Shown piece after piece: positions 11,119-23,252 of a DNA stretch of 64,000 bases (positions within the stretch are counted from its first letter, which is position 1; every line of letters begins with the position of its first letter). Below the pieces are notes generated by a model. It was not told the origin of the DNA, made no database searches, and saw only the letters and a list, made by a program, of their open reading frames with translations. The stretch comes from Xanthostigma xanthostigma. Its lineage: Eukaryota; Arthropoda; Insecta; Raphidioptera; Raphidiidae. The DNA lies in assembly GCA_963575645.1 (NCBI GenBank), contig OY754468.1, forward strand, positions 18,066,465 to 18,130,464, in the 5' to 3' direction. Made by a program: the position numbers and the translations under genes.

Positions 11119-11545
11119 GTGCAAAGGGGGTAATATCCGTTTTTTTGTAATTTCTAAAATAATCGTTTTTCGAAGAAAATACCAAGAATAATTTCTTCTC
11201 AAAATGTCACAAAAAAACCGAATCAGCCGAGAAAAATAATGATTTTCAATTTTTTACCTTTAGGGGCGATTTATGGGTAAACTATTGCAGATAGGGGTAA
11301 GAGGGCGGAGCACTTTTTCGTAGCAAATATAAAAATCTACAACTTTTTGTCGAAACCTTTTTTCATATATCTCATAGTTTGTGAGATAATTAGAAAACAA
11401 AATTTAAAGGGGCGGTTTCTACCCTAACTGCAAATCGGAGCACACTTTTTCATAGTCAGAATAGTTTCTTGAAACCCCAAGAACGATCAGTGAAATTTTT
11501 AGCCGTTTGAGTTTTTAGGTATTTCACGAAGATCGTTCTTGGACT
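11119..11545 (-). repeat. Dispersed repeat R1, copy b (inverted)
   Basis: Inverted partner of the block at 5097-5519, alignable end to end by eye with small indels. It abuts repeat R2 at 11549. Confidence 0.8.
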
Positions 11546-11548
11546 ATT

Positions 11549-11815
11549 AAGACAAAAAATAAGTCAAACTTCGGAAAAATTAGGAGAAAGCTGAATTTTT
11601 GCATGAACCTTCCTTTTGTGGTTCTAAACAATATCCCAAAAATCCCCACCGATAAAATGTGCCGCTGAAAAGTTACAAAAAACGGATTTTCGCAAAAATC
11701 TCATTAACGGTGACTTTTATAGCAAAAATAGTGGTTATCAAATTTGTAGCTTAGAAAATTGCTTACAAAAATATAGAATTACTTTTTTCTGTAAGACTAA
11801 AATTACCATATTACA
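11549..11815 (+). repeat. Dispersed repeat R2, copy a
   Basis: Starts at AAGACAAAAAATAAGTCAAA and ends at CTAAAATTACCA. The same sequence recurs in the same orientation at 16364-16650 with about 80 percent similarity by eye, including CCTTCCTTTTGTGGTT and TAACGGTGACTTTTATAG. Confidence 0.75.
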
Positions 11816-11924
11816 GTCTGGCCTCATGGGGCTACGCTCTGCTTGACAGCAACAACAGTCTTCGGGTAAAAATCCAGCTTTCCCCTAACTTTTCCACAGT
11901 GAAATGTCTCTATTCCCTGTATTA

Positions 11925-11992
11925 CAAACATTGTGGTTAGAACACTAGACTGACATTCAAAAGTTACCTTATTCAAATTTCGGCTGAGGCAG
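11925..11992 (+). repeat. tRNA-like SINE relic (weak)
   Basis: GTGGTTAGAACACTAGACTG looks like a tRNA D-arm and anticodon arm, and ATTCAAATTTCGG like a damaged B box, at the usual spacing. No complete cloverleaf forms. Confidence 0.3.
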
Positions 11993-12214
11993 ATATAATA
12001 CAAAATAGTGTCTTATTGCTTCTCGCCGAAAACTGGACATCCCCGTATCGTAGTAATCTTATTAAGATTTCTCATAGATTTCCAGAATAATTTCAGTAAA
12101 TATCGAGATGGTTCCTTATACAAACCGATACTGACAACCTCACGAAAATTGATATGTTTTATATTTTTTATCCGAATTTCCAACGATTCATCCGAGGTAG
12201 TTTCAGAGTATAAT

Positions 12215-12376
12215 CACTGGCGTATTAACGGAGAAGTACCACAAGCAAGTGCTTGGGAGCTTTTATTTTTCAGGACCAGAGGCCCCATTCTACTCATTGT
12301 TTTTTATAAACATTATATTACTTTCTACTTTCTAAATTAAGGTCCACGAGACTTCAGAAGTCTTAATCCGTCACTG
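12215..12376. mobile_element. hAT-type MITE with 7/8 target duplication
   Basis: The left end is CACTGGCGTATTAACGG and the right end, reverse-complemented, is CAGTGACGGATTAAGAC, the CAGTGGCG-type TIR of hAT elements. The flanking 8-mers are AGTATAAT (12207-12214) and GGTATAAT (12377-12384), matching at 7 of 8 positions. An open frame across this block (12008-12340, +) is therefore a chance frame through a MITE. Confidence 0.75.
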
Positions 12377-12384
12377 GGTATAAT

Positions 12385-13588
12385 GTTAATATAACGTTAA
12401 GGAACGGGTATTATCATTTCTTCTGTTTCACGTGAACTACCCACAATATGGACGCAAGATTTGTCTGACCTTCAAGATAAACTCGAGCAATATGAACCAA
12501 AAAATACACTCAAGCATTTGAAGAACCAATCCTTCCTGCAGTTCAAGAAATGATGCTTTAAGTCAACATGATGAGTCCTCTGTGGCGGAAGATGCATTAA
12601 TCAAAATGAGCTCAATCGACACCCAGTAGGCCAGATCCTTCTACGTCCCTATATACGACGTTAACCGCTACATAGCCAGAGTATCAGGATATTTCATTGA
12701 TGTATCTGGTAATCTAGATATTATATTATAATAATCGTGATATATTAACTAAAAAAATCTAAGCGAAATGTTATTTTTAAAATTTTTAAAGCAATAACGA
12801 GATGCCGCTGGATAGGCTAGTCTTGTGTTTGACATGTCAAATCAACCTCATCGCCCAACACCCTCGCGCCTCTGTTCCTCGCACGCACTGTACACACATA
12901 TAACACCAGTCAGCTACCGCCAGTAGGTACTGGTAGAGAGGAAGGGTAGTTATTCGTGACATTTCAATCTAGAGATTGTACGAGACGTGTTTCTGAATTC
13001 CCCATGGTGGTCTCCATACTACACACAGCACCCCCCCAACAACCAAGGCGATACTGCATTCCATCTAAATTTGCTGATATGCTAGACAAATAGTTATTTC
13101 AAGAATTATTATTAAATCAAATCTAAAAAAAATGATTTTTCGTAGAGGCTTTATGTTTAGTTGTGGTAAACAGAATGAAATGCTACTAGATGGCATACCG
13201 AAATAATGAGGAACGTGACATCAACTAGGTCATATTTTAACCCAGTTCATGGCTTCACAGAATTGACTCTATATAATGAAGTCTCAAATATTTATTTACA
13301 AACAAGAAAATGAATACTAGCAAAGTAAACATCAAAGCACTAACTTTCTTCTGGGCGTACGTTTCACTAACAATGTTCACATCATCATAAAGTGATAAAA
13401 ATCCACTTTCTAATGATGCTAACAAGTAACACGGTTTGTAAAACGTGCCTCAAGGAAAGAGTGTTACTGTTTTGTGATTACTTTGTTTTCAGTGTCTTCA
13501 CACCAAAAATTCCGTCCCTCTTCAAGAGATTCAAACAAGAAAATGTTCTCAGTTAGTATTTTATTCCATTCTTTAATTTAAAGAAATA
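12385..13588. other. Non-coding stretch, no gene seen
   Basis: Around 12830-13040 the sequence is GC-richer, with short C runs. No open frame with recognisable protein, no tRNA and no repeat partner in the window were found. Confidence 0.4.
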
Positions 13589-13942
13589 CACCACAAGGGT
13601 CGAAAGTTTCATATTCTTGCACTGCGCGCCATGATACCCGAGGCGAAATCGAGGGCATCATGACGCGCAGTGCAAGAATATCAAGCTTTCGGCCAGTGTG
13701 GTGTATACTATTTTTCTTCATACCTCGGTCGTAAGTACGCTTATTAAATACACTAATTAATTAATAATTACATAAAAAACACAGATAAATTCCAAGCAAG
13801 CAGCTTTGAGGTTATACGTAAAAATACGAATGACAGCTATTCGCGACTATTACCTAAAATGTAATAGGGTTGCTATGGAAACGACATCTGAACAATAGTT
13901 GATAGGTTATTGCCCTTTTGATTTCGTCATCAATAAACTACG

Positions 13943-13975
<33 letters not shown>
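13943..13975 (+). repeat. (ATT)11 microsatellite
   Basis: Eleven uninterrupted ATT units border the F2 insertion. ATT units also follow the insertion (14077-14088), consistent with insertion into, and duplication of, an ATT repeat. Confidence 0.9.
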
Positions 13976-13977
<2 letters not shown>

Positions 13978-14076
13978 AATCTTTGATTAACGTCTGATTA
14001 GAACTCTTCAATAAATAAAGTTATCGACCAATTTTTCAGACAATTTCTGAAAAATTGGTCGATAATTTTATTTATT
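13976..14076 (-). mobile_element. Foldback retroelement F2, copy 1
   Basis: The order is a tail (CAAATCTTTGATTAACGTCT and onward to ACTCTTC), an arm (AATAAATAAAGTTATCGACC), a short centre CAGACAATTTCTG, then the inverted arm. The tail is on one side only, as in the other F2 copies. Flanking ATT units act as the target duplication. Confidence 0.8.
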
Positions 14077-15032
14077 ATTATTATTATTTCTTTACTGCTG
14101 TCCAAACGTACGTACTTCCCGCATCAGTGTGTGCAATCCCACCAATGCGTAAATGTTAGACTTTCTGCCTTACGATTGATGCCGAAAGTATGTACTTTCG
14201 ATCGAAGTATGAAGAAAAATTAATTTCATCCGAAAAACACCTACAACAAATTTTAGATTGATCGTTTCAATAACTTCGTTTTTAAAGCTATTTTTTTTAA
14301 TAATATAACTTTAATTATATTAACTATCAATTGAATAATTGAATAAACTTTAAGTTATAGTCTGAACTCTTCGTAAACAGCAACGCATTGTCACAAAGGC
14401 GAGAATAATAAAATCCAATAAATTTTAGTTTTTAAAGGTTATTAATTTCACTGTGTTTTAATGACATAGACGTTGATTCCTGAATGTCTTATGCTTTAAA
14501 AAAATGCATTCCTGTGCTTTATATGCAGTCATATAGCTGTAATGCAGTTTTAAAGTTCACATAATATCTGATTCAGATTCAGATGATGAGTGCGTAACGG
14601 TAATCTTATAGTGAACGAACAGGACGAACTCTGGCATTGACGATGTGTTTGATTTCATGTTGTGGACATATGCGGGGCGTGATATTAAAGACGCGATGTG
14701 ATTAGAAATCTCAGCTTAGGGGTCCCCAGACCAAACCCCACACTCCAGCACAAACTGTCTTCATATTATCTACCCAGTATACGCACGACAACCCATGCCT
14801 TTTAATTTCATACTTTTAATAGACTTCTGTTATATTTTTTTTAGACAGAACGTTTCTTGTTTATTTGCGCACTGACGAAATTTAAAAAAAAATCCGCCTT
14901 TGCAGGAAAATATTTTTCGCGAAAAAGTTCATTAACCATCCTCAATAATATGTCATAATATCACAAGTTGGCATCAATACTTATCTTTTGTCCATATTTT
15001 TTCCTGTTAATTTATAACTTAAACTTTTAGTT

Positions 15033-15179
15033 TTTGTTTATTTAAATCTTCGATTAACGTCTTATTAGAACTCTTCAATAAATAAAATTATCGACCAATT
15101 AATTTTTATATTTTTTTTTGTTAATATATTTGTCTGAAAAATTGGTCGAAAATTTTTGTATTGATTTGTTTATTTAAAT
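15033..15179 (-). mobile_element. Foldback retroelement F2, copy 2, 15-bp target duplication
   Basis: The element spans 15048-15164. The direct repeat TTTGTTTATTTAAAT lies at 15033-15047 and 15165-15179, a perfect 15-bp duplication. Inside are the F2 tail (CTTCGATTAACGTC...), the arm AATAAATAAAATTATCGACC, a T-rich centre and the inverted arm CTGAAAAATTGGTCG. Confidence 0.85.
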
Positions 15180-16363
15180 TGCGTTAAATCTAGAATAATT
15201 TAAGAAAGTCAAAAACTATATTTACAAACTTCGATAAAGTTTTAGTGGTCAAAATATTACGCACGTTGGTGATTTTTCTGATCGATGTTGGAACAAATCT
15301 GGGTCTGTTTGGTGGGGAAACTTATTAACTAGGTACTATGCGTACCCACTACCCAGTCATAGACGGCAATGCCAATCAAACGCGTTGTGTTCATAAATAG
15401 TGCGTCACTTGTTGTTTATGCTCTTCACTTCTTTTCTCAATTTATCTATACTATTTATTCGTTTAATAGAAAAACTAAAAAGCCTAGAATTGAATAATAA
15501 CTAATCTTAAAAAAAACAAACCATTTAAGAGCAAAACTGCCAATAGTAAATATGAAAATTAGTTGAGAAAAAATGCATTAGTTGGTGGTTTTAGGAAATG
15601 ATCCTGACAATATAGATCTACTGTTTTGGTTTTTAAACGAAACTGGTATTGACCGGTTTATCTGATTTTATTTATTTTTACACTTTTTATTACTTAATGT
15701 TTTTTTCTATAATATCGAACTTTCTGTACATTTGCTGGTTATTGTTTTGTTTTGTTTTATTTTTTATTATTTCAATATATCGTTATTATACATATAGATG
15801 CAGTTGAGAGTCTATCTTCTTCTTTTGCTACCATTATATTAAAATTTTGATATATTTACCCGACTAATTTTTATATTTGAAACTTGTTTTGTAGTCGAGT
15901 TCTCTTTTATTATCTTACTGTATTAAATTTCGGTAGGATTTACTTTCTTCTTCATCCACACTAGAGCTATTAGTGCAAGGATTTTCAGTACTTTTATACT
16001 GACTATTGTATAACAAAATATTTGTTCTAAACAGAAATATAGTCCGTTACTAGTCTACCAAAGTCCACACCTTCAAACTATAGACAACAAGCTAATGGCA
16101 TTCAGTCCATGAAATCGTTTTATTAGATAATGCATTTTTTCGTGTACGAATGAGAACGGAGTTCGTGCACAGTCTCTGCTGACACTTAATATTCAAGACA
16201 GGTTTCAGTCACAGAACAAACATAGTTTGGAACTACACCAAACTTCAATAGAATTGAAAGAACAGCATAAGTCGTGGGTTGTAAAAAAAAAATAATGCGA
16301 TATTATTACCCACAATTTTTCCCATTTTTAAAACGTTTCAACTTTATTAATAGTTCGGAGAAT
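15180..16363. other. Non-coding stretch, no gene seen
   Basis: AT-rich sequence without repeat partners in the window and without recognisable coding or RNA features. Confidence 0.45.
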
Positions 16364-16650
16364 AAAGACAAAAAATAAGTCAAACTTCGGGAAAAAATAG
16401 GGGAAAGCTAGATTTTCGTATAAACCTTCCTTTTGTGGTTCCAAACAATATGCGAAAAATCCCCACCAATACATATGTGCCGCTAAAAATTTTACGCCGG
16501 TCAAAGTTTACAAAAAACGGTTTTTCGCGAAAATCACGTTAACGGTGACTTTTATAGAAAAAATAGTGGTTATCAAATTTGTAGTTTAGAAAATCGCCTA
16601 CAAAAACACAGTATTACTTTTTTTCCGTAAAACTAAAATTACCAATTACG
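16364..16650 (+). repeat. Dispersed repeat R2, copy b
   Basis: Direct relative of 11549-11815; compared with that copy it has an extra segment near TTTACGCCGGTCAAAG. Confidence 0.75.
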
Positions 16651-18339
16651 TACGGCATGCGACACTTGCAACATGATGCGCTCACATCGCATTCATTCAA
16701 TCGCTTAGTGCATCGTTCCAGTTCACGCATCCATAATATGTCGTATGATGCATTGTATTCGTTCGGATAACCGCATCAAACGATTCGAACTGACATAAGA
16801 AACAACATCACAACTTTTCAAATCAAATTTTATCAAAAACCGTTAATCTTACGAATTGCTCTTCAACAATAAAAGACTGAGCACACTATACCGCACGAAC
16901 CAGCACGGCCAGCAAAGCACGAACCTGCAACATGCACGCGGAACACTATTCACGGACGAACAGCTCTTATGCTGGGCTGCAGAAAGGACTGTCGCCAAAA
17001 TTGATTTGACAATGACCTTAATTGTAATAATATCATTACAGTTTCCATACATCAGGAGCAATTCAAACTTATCACGTTTTGTTTTTGTTTGACAAAAAAA
17101 TAACGAGTCATACATCGCCAATAATTCTAAAGCATAACAAAAATCTTAAAAAATGTGTACACGTCTTCACAGGGCTCTTTCGCAAAATTAATTAAAACAC
17201 AGTTTTCATTTTAACCAACTTAAAAAAGAGGTTATCGTCACGTATATATTATATTTTTTGTGTGTGTTTAGCCACAACTTTTCAAGAGCTTAACCGATTT
17301 GGAAAATTTTGATACTATTTTGTTCGGAATATTACAGATTGGTTCCATATAACTTATTTTAATTCTTAATTCCATTCAATTGTTATGTGCAGATTCAAAA
17401 AAGAAGATTTTATACATAGGATGGCCGGTAATTGCTCGTTCTCCTCTCGGGAGAAGAAACTATGACTAATTTAGAATGATTTAACCTTATCACTTGGTGG
17501 TCGGAAATGCGTCGTTTTTTTATGATAATGACACTTCTGTGAAGAATTTTTATTTTATTATTTTTTTTATAGAACATAAAATCTAACAGTAAATTTCGTG
17601 GTTTTTAGCATTAAGAAGGTTGGCTAATTAGTAAGCTATCAGATCATGGAAAAATTCAGGCCAAAAAGTGAGAATATAAATATTTTTTGATTTTAACTCC
17701 CAAAATCTGATTTTTGTAAAAAGAAAACCAAAGTAGATTGTTTCGAAAATGACATATTTCCGACTCCCTTGGGATAAAAGTTGAATCATTCCGAATTAGT
17801 CATAGAGGAATACGAACAACCACCAGTATATATACATACCTCATGTCTCCAGAATCTGTTAATCTTTTTTGATGATTCTTTCTCAATTTGAAGAGACATA
17901 CCTTCAGGGTAGTCTCACATAAATTTTACTTAAATCGGTTCAACAGGGTTTTTTTAGTTTAGTTTTAAAATATCAAGGAAGAAGGCGACTAACAACATGC
18001 AAACTACATATTGCAAGGCCACTAAAAAGGTACAAATTAAAAATCTTTCTAAAAAATTTGTACCTCCTTCAAAAAAGACCACTAAAAGGCGTGAAATAAT
18101 GAAGTTTTGAGGTCAGTGTCAATTTAATAGAAATTTATACGTACATAAAACATTATAGTAATTAAATGGGCGCCGACCATAAAAATTTGTTATTTTATGC
18201 TTTTAAGTAACTTTTTTGGAGATGATTTTTTTTTGTATTTTTTTTCATGTTTGACTGAATTTAAACACATAACTCGAAACAATAAATTGAATTTTCAAAT
18301 TGTTATTTAATACTTTAAAACATGAACTGCAATAGTCAA
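16651..18339. other. Non-coding stretch with old interspersed-repeat character
   Basis: From about 17220 to 17960 the text resembles widespread insect repeats (CACAACTTTTCAAGAGCTTA, CCGATTTGGAAAATTT), related in style to the 51.6-52.0 kb repeat. An open frame at 16856-17092 has no recognisable domain. No gene is called. Confidence 0.4.
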
Positions 18340-18513
18340 AAAATAAAGAATAATTACTTCTTACCACAACAGTTTTATTAGCGGATGTACATTTCGGAAG
18401 CTATGCTCTCATCTTCAGCAAAAACTAAGATGAGAGCATATAGCTGTCGAAATGTATATCCGCTAGTAAAACTGTTGTGGTAAGAAGTAACTACCTATTC
18501 TTTATTTTTTTAT
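18340..18513. repeat. Foldback element with long perfect-looking arms
   Basis: The left arm (AATTACTTCTTACCACAACA and onward through ATGCTCTCATCTT) is repeated inverted on the right with few mismatches and a loop of about 10 bases (CAGCAAAAACTA). On either arm the motif CTGAAGATGAGAGC...CGAAATG resembles the CTGATGA...CGAAACG signature of the F1/F2 elements, so it may be another foldback retroelement family. No clear target duplication was found. Confidence 0.7.
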
Positions 18514-19147
18514 TTTTGTTTCAATCACAGTGCTCTTAATATTAATTATATGTAATAAAGTTCTGAAAGAAAAATAGATGGCAAAAATCGATGTTTCTTA
18601 GAACTTTGCCTCTGAAATATTCAACAGTATTTCAATTTAGAATAGTTTAGAACCTGTCATGATTTGGTCGGACGATCTAATTGTAATTCAAACTGTGTAC
18701 ATTGTTAAATTGGCGCGAGTGCCGCCCCCCAACCGACCGATGTAGTCCAAAGCCCCAATGTAGAGAGAATCAGTGTACTGCAGATGCTGTTTAAAATGGT
18801 GTCCCTGTTGATTCAATAAGAACACCTCTTAGTTAAAGTGTGTTTTCCTTGTAGTGCACACACTCAAAGCAGGCATTCAATTCTTCAGCTCAGAACATTA
18901 ATGCGCTGTTGTTAGGGTCGAATATAGGTGCTATATCTATTGCCTTCGACAATCTCCGTAAATTAAAGCAAATAAAATCATTGAGACAAATTTCTAACCA
19001 AAAAAATAAAATACTGATATTCAGGTAGTACGAGCACCAAGGCAACTTTAAATAAAAGGCTTGATTTTTTTTATATTTCGGTAGATGGATGAGTTTTCAT
19101 TGATTTATCCAAAACTAGTCAGTGGAAATTAAAAGAAAAAAACAAAA

Positions 19148-19232
19148 AAAAACCGTTATGCCCGACTAATTAAAAAGATATTTAATCCTTTTAATTAAAT
19201 ATCTTTTTAATTAGTCGGGCACAACGGGGTTT
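19148..19232. repeat. Short palindrome
   Basis: GCCCGACTAATTAAAAAGAT and its complement face each other across a few bases, making a stem of about 40 pairs with A/T runs outside it. Probably a tiny MITE. Confidence 0.7.
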
Positions 19233-20588
19233 TTTTTTTGTTTTCAATAATTTATTAAGGTTTTAACTTTAAATAGTTTTTTTTTTTTTAATTTCCAAAT
19301 CTCAAAAAACCAAACAGAACACTGCTTTTCACGTTTAGTTAATTGAACAAAATACAGCAGTCTTAACAGAAGGCATTAGAATCAGGTTGCGCTTGGAAAT
19401 CCAAATGTTCAATCCGCAATAATTGGATCAAAACTTTTTGAGAACTTCTGGCATATAGGACCAAAAACATAACTAGCAAATAGCCTAGTTTCAGAAACGA
19501 AAAAAGTAGTGTAATTTAAGCACAAAGCGCAATGAAACTTGAGAAAGTTTCAAAAGCGACATCATTTGCTTATTTATGCAAAAGCAATTATGCAACATCC
19601 GACGTAATATCTGTTAAATTGCCATAAGATAATTTTATGCACAACTATAAAATAATAAAGTGATTCATGAATAATTTAAAGACTTTAAAGTTATGGTTGC
19701 AAAATCTTAAAACTAAATTAATTTAAATGCAATCCCACAAAATAACTCTTCCGTGCTTAACTATAAGAACAAACACGCTCCGCGTAAGTAATATTATGCA
19801 TGTTTTAAGACTTGTATTTATATACTACACGTGTGTCTGTACATATATTTTGAGGCGTTATATAATATGAATGAATAATTCGTATCCTCAAATGGGTCTC
19901 AAATTTCAACACAAACATTTACAATTCCTGCAGTTATGTTATAAATTTCCCATAGCATGGATAATTCTAAAAATGCCGATCCACACTAAGCATGACGATG
20001 TTTTCATTTTCGTCTACAGTAGCTACTTTTCAATTTTTGTTCGTTTACCCTTCTCTTCTACATAACAAAAGAGCATTAAAATACAGTTAATGTAGTTCCA
20101 AAAACTTTGATAAAGTTCGGTTGAAATAACTGTTAACAAAATTAAAAATATAGGTATGTAATCGAATACAAATAAAGTTATGAATGCGATATTCGCAGTC
20201 TCTTGATCATATCTTTTAAACAACAAGTTTCTACGAACATTCTAATATTCTAAAATCAAAATGTAAACACATATTTCTAGCTTAACTAAAATATTTTCTT
20301 CCTAACAAAATTGATTCTAGCTCAACATAATATTAAACGTCGTAAATACAGAGAGAAATTGAGAGGAAAATTTTTAGCATAAATATTTACATATTATATA
20401 AAAAAAGGACGAGAGGTGTCGTGGAACACCCGGTTGTAACGAAATTCTTTTCGCTATTTGTTATGTAACATATTTTTTTTACTAATTTGTCTATAAATTA
20501 TTTGAAAATTTTATTTATACTGTAATATGATTAATAAAAATCAATGGCGTGATTTGCTACTCTAAAAAAATTAAAAAACATTTGTTGC

Positions 20589-20658
20589 GCATCTGTCGGG
20601 AATCGAACCCGGGACACCCGCATGGCAGATGAGTATTCTACCAATGAACCACTGACAT
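20589..20658 (-). repeat. tRNA-Gly(GCC)-derived SINE head or pseudo-tRNA
   Basis: The minus strand reads TGGTTCATTGGTAGAATACT, then CTGCCAT (GCC anticodon position) and GGGTTCGATTCCCGA, closely resembling insect tRNA-Gly(GCC). The acceptor stem has mismatches (ATGTCAG against CAGATGC) and the anticodon stem is weakened, so it is unlikely to be a working tRNA. Downstream it continues GCGCAACAAAT, which also follows the tRNA-like head at 23253, arguing for one SINE family. Confidence 0.7.
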
Positions 20659-20702
20659 CATGCTTAGATATCGATATTTATACAGGTTTAATAACAAATC
20701 GT

Positions 20703-21625
20703 GAAGTTAGAAGGCGTTGCATATCACAAAATATTAATGTCAAAAAAATTGGTTGTCTGTAAAGTCGGTTTACGGACGATAGTTTTACGTGATAACGTAT
20801 TCCGTAATACATAACCTAAATTCTACATATAATAATTATAATAATTCGAATCTATGATATTGCATCTTTCGCTTCAAATTTAGGTTAATTTTATTTATTA
20901 AAATTACTCACCACCTATAATAATAATTGTTTTGTTTAACTTTCTTTCTTTCTTATTTATTTTAAGTCTCAAAGATTAATTGTCATAATATTTTGAAAAC
21001 AATTGTTTCATTGTTTATATAAAATTCCAAAACCTACTTACAATATTTAAGTATTTTCATACGTCGAAAAATTGATTTTTATAATGATAAAATTTGTATG
21101 AAAACGATTTTTTCGAGAGATGAGACCTAGCTAAAACGATTTTTTGCCCCCCAAAATCCCTTTTCAGTAAATTTCATCCAAATCGAGAAAAGCACGCACA
21201 GGGTCAGGCGGAACGTTAGGAACGTTACACTTTTTCGTGCATGCAGCCGGTGTTTCATCAATTTATAAGATTGGTGATTCATCAATTTTTAAGACGTTAT
21301 CACGTCAAAAATTGACTAATATTTGAAATGGCATCTGTTTTTTAACAAATGCAATCTATTTATTTTAAGACAGACCATACGCAATTTTTAAATGTCCATA
21401 AGACACTGTGTAAGAGAAGAGGATAACCGATCCACGTGCGCGATATATTAGGCAAAATCGAATTTATACAGTGTTTATTTCTGCTGTTTATGTATAAAAA
21501 AATATTTGCGCGAATTCTGTTATACGAAATCTATGTAAAATGTTCTCCTCTTTCGTTTAAGATAGGTCTCGAACCGATCTGAGTAAAATTGAACGAATTA
21601 TAAGCAAAAAACTGTTTTGTTTTCA
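20703..21625 (-). mobile_element. DNA element T1, copy 1, with a second T1 inserted in it
   Basis: Outer parts: 20703-20748 (GAAGTTAGAAGGCGTTGCAT and onward) and 21311-21625 (including GTTCTCCTCTTTCGTTTAAG) match, reverse-complemented, the interior of T1 copy 3 at 49135-49470. They are interrupted by a complete-looking inner T1 (20749-21310). Copy 3 lacks an insertion at the matching point, near TTCAATTTTTTGACATTAG. The outer termini could not be found; 21626 onward is different sequence. Confidence 0.75.
20749..21310 (-). mobile_element. Inner T1 element
   Basis: One end is TTGGTTGTCTGTAAAGTCGG, the other CAATTTTTGACGTGATAACG (reverse strand). The word ACGTGATAACGT lies near both ends in opposite orientation, a subterminal inverted repeat. 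Other copies are at 26555-26830 and 48988-49660. There is no transposase frame, so it is non-autonomous. The superfamily is not recognised. Confidence 0.8.
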
Positions 21626-22727
21626 AATTGCTCCCCTCTGGGACCAAAATTCAAAAATCCGACTCCGTTAGGATCTGTCCCTTGCCCTATATAATAAGTG
21701 CGCCAAATTTCAACTTTCTATGTCTACGGACAGACAAGTAGGTAATTAGATTAGATTTTCGTTACAGATTTTCTTTACGCATTTTCTTTACGTTTTTTTT
21801 TTCTAGCCCTCTCCATTCATATCTATAATGCTCCATAAGGAGCTTCGTTCCAAAAACTCCACCCAAAAGCGTTAATGTTAAAACAGTTATCAGTTAATCA
21901 TCTTGTACTAACTTAAAGTAAAAAAATTACACGTTTCTCTTGTAAAATAAATCATTAATTGTTTTTTACACAAGACGTGCTGCCAGTTCATAAAAGATTA
22001 AAGATTTTGAAAAAAATATCAAATTATTTTGCAGACAGCGTTTTTACATACTGAAAGCTTGGTGACTTTTAACATCTGCAACGAGGTTATAATAAATAGC
22101 GTATAAAACGTCCTTTATAAGTAGTATTTCTCAGTGTATAGAGTAAGTAGTGAAATACATAAAACGTGCTATTCACTTCCAGTATTGCATAGTCTTATGT
22201 TAGTCTGTTCTTTATGGGTGGCAAATCTGTTTCGGAAGGAATTTGTGCTAACGTCTACTACTTAGAGAGGAAACATCTTCTCTGCCATAAGATGAATTGA
22301 TAAAGTTCACTTCGCTGTGTCTCTACTGCCGCCGCCGCTAGGTGCCTGCCGACGGGAGACCAACTACATATAAGCCAACTCCACGTTACTTACCCACTAT
22401 ACTATTTCAGAATATATACAGTCACGTTTACACTAAAACATTCACTAAGTAACGCGATACTGGGAATGTGAACGGGACGCTACGTTACTTCCACCATAAT
22501 ATATCAGTGCTCACAAAGAAAGAGGTTTGTTCACGTCATTGCAATTGACGTATTGTAGACAGAGACTGTTAGTCTGAGTTGCGCAGCCAAACGGCGCGCA
22601 CTGCGATGTAGAACGAGGCAGGATAATTTCTGAGGAAACGTTAATTACGAACAGAATATTCGTCTGTACTTAAGACTAGTCGTTATCCGCGACTGCGCAC
22701 ACGCTTGAGACGAAACGAGGATGCGTT
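21626..22727. other. Non-coding stretch with a GC-richer patch
   Basis: From 21640 the text (CCAAAATTCAAAAATCCGAC, then TTTCAACTTTCTATGTCTAC) resembles an interspersed repeat. Around 22310-22620 GC rises (CTGCCGCCGCCGCTAGG). No frame or RNA gene is recognised; a regulatory or untranslated region is possible but unsupported. Confidence 0.35.
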
Positions 22728-22957
22728 TCCTTTTTCGACGTAAACACCCACTAAAAACAGCTGCTAATTCTATCCAAAACGGATTTTTCACTTACCATCA
22801 CATACTTTTTCTCTATATCTCTGGAAATATTATATTGACTTTACCATCCACGCAATCATCCAACCTACCCATATAAGTACATGTGATATGATGGTACGTT
22901 TTGGATAGGATTTGCCATTCTTAGCAGGTGTCTACGTCGAAAAAGGAGTAACTAAGT
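22728..22957. mobile_element. MITE with about 55-bp inverted termini
   Basis: The left end TCCTTTTTCGACGTAAACAC and the complement of the right end CGTCGAAAAAGGA match, and similarity continues through CTATCCAAAAC/GTTTTGGATAG. Middle of about 120 bases, not coding. No clean target duplication. Confidence 0.75.
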
Positions 22958-23252
22958 CAATCCAGCGTATAGCTTTGGAGATCTCGTGAGGAGTCAGTCA
23001 GTTAGTCAGCAAATGATAATTAATTTTCTACAGAATTAATCATAAATTGGAATTCAACTTCAGCAAACAACTAACAAATTATTCTGTGTCCTTTAAAAGT
23101 GAAGAGCGTTTACGACCGTTTTTTAAATGAATACTTCTTTAAAACGGGGGTAAACTCGTTTCCCTATGTAATTAAATTGATTTGCCTATGTAAAGAAATT
23201 TGTCACAAAATTGTACTATTAGTAACCCTATATAAACAATGATTCTTTCTAA

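Larger units (their letters stand above)
13589..14222. mobile_element. MITE family M1, copy A, with a nested insertion
   Basis: This is homologous, in reverse orientation, to 62652-62984. Shared landmarks include GTGGTGTA next to TTTCGGCC, TGAGGTTATACG, and TTACGATTGATGC with CTTCATAC at the far end. Copy A has an additional hairpin at one end (13600-13690): CACTGCGCGCCATGAT faces ATCATGACGCGCAGTG. Within it, 13976-14076 is an inserted F2 element between ATT repeats; at the matching position copy B lacks that insertion and the ATT repeat. There is no coding capacity. Confidence 0.75.

Noticed and set aside
12008-12340. 110-codon open frame
   Set aside because: Half of it lies inside a hAT-type MITE with visible ends and target duplication.
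20589-20658. Functional tRNA-Gly gene
   Set aside because: Acceptor and anticodon stems have mismatches and a shared SINE-like body follows it.
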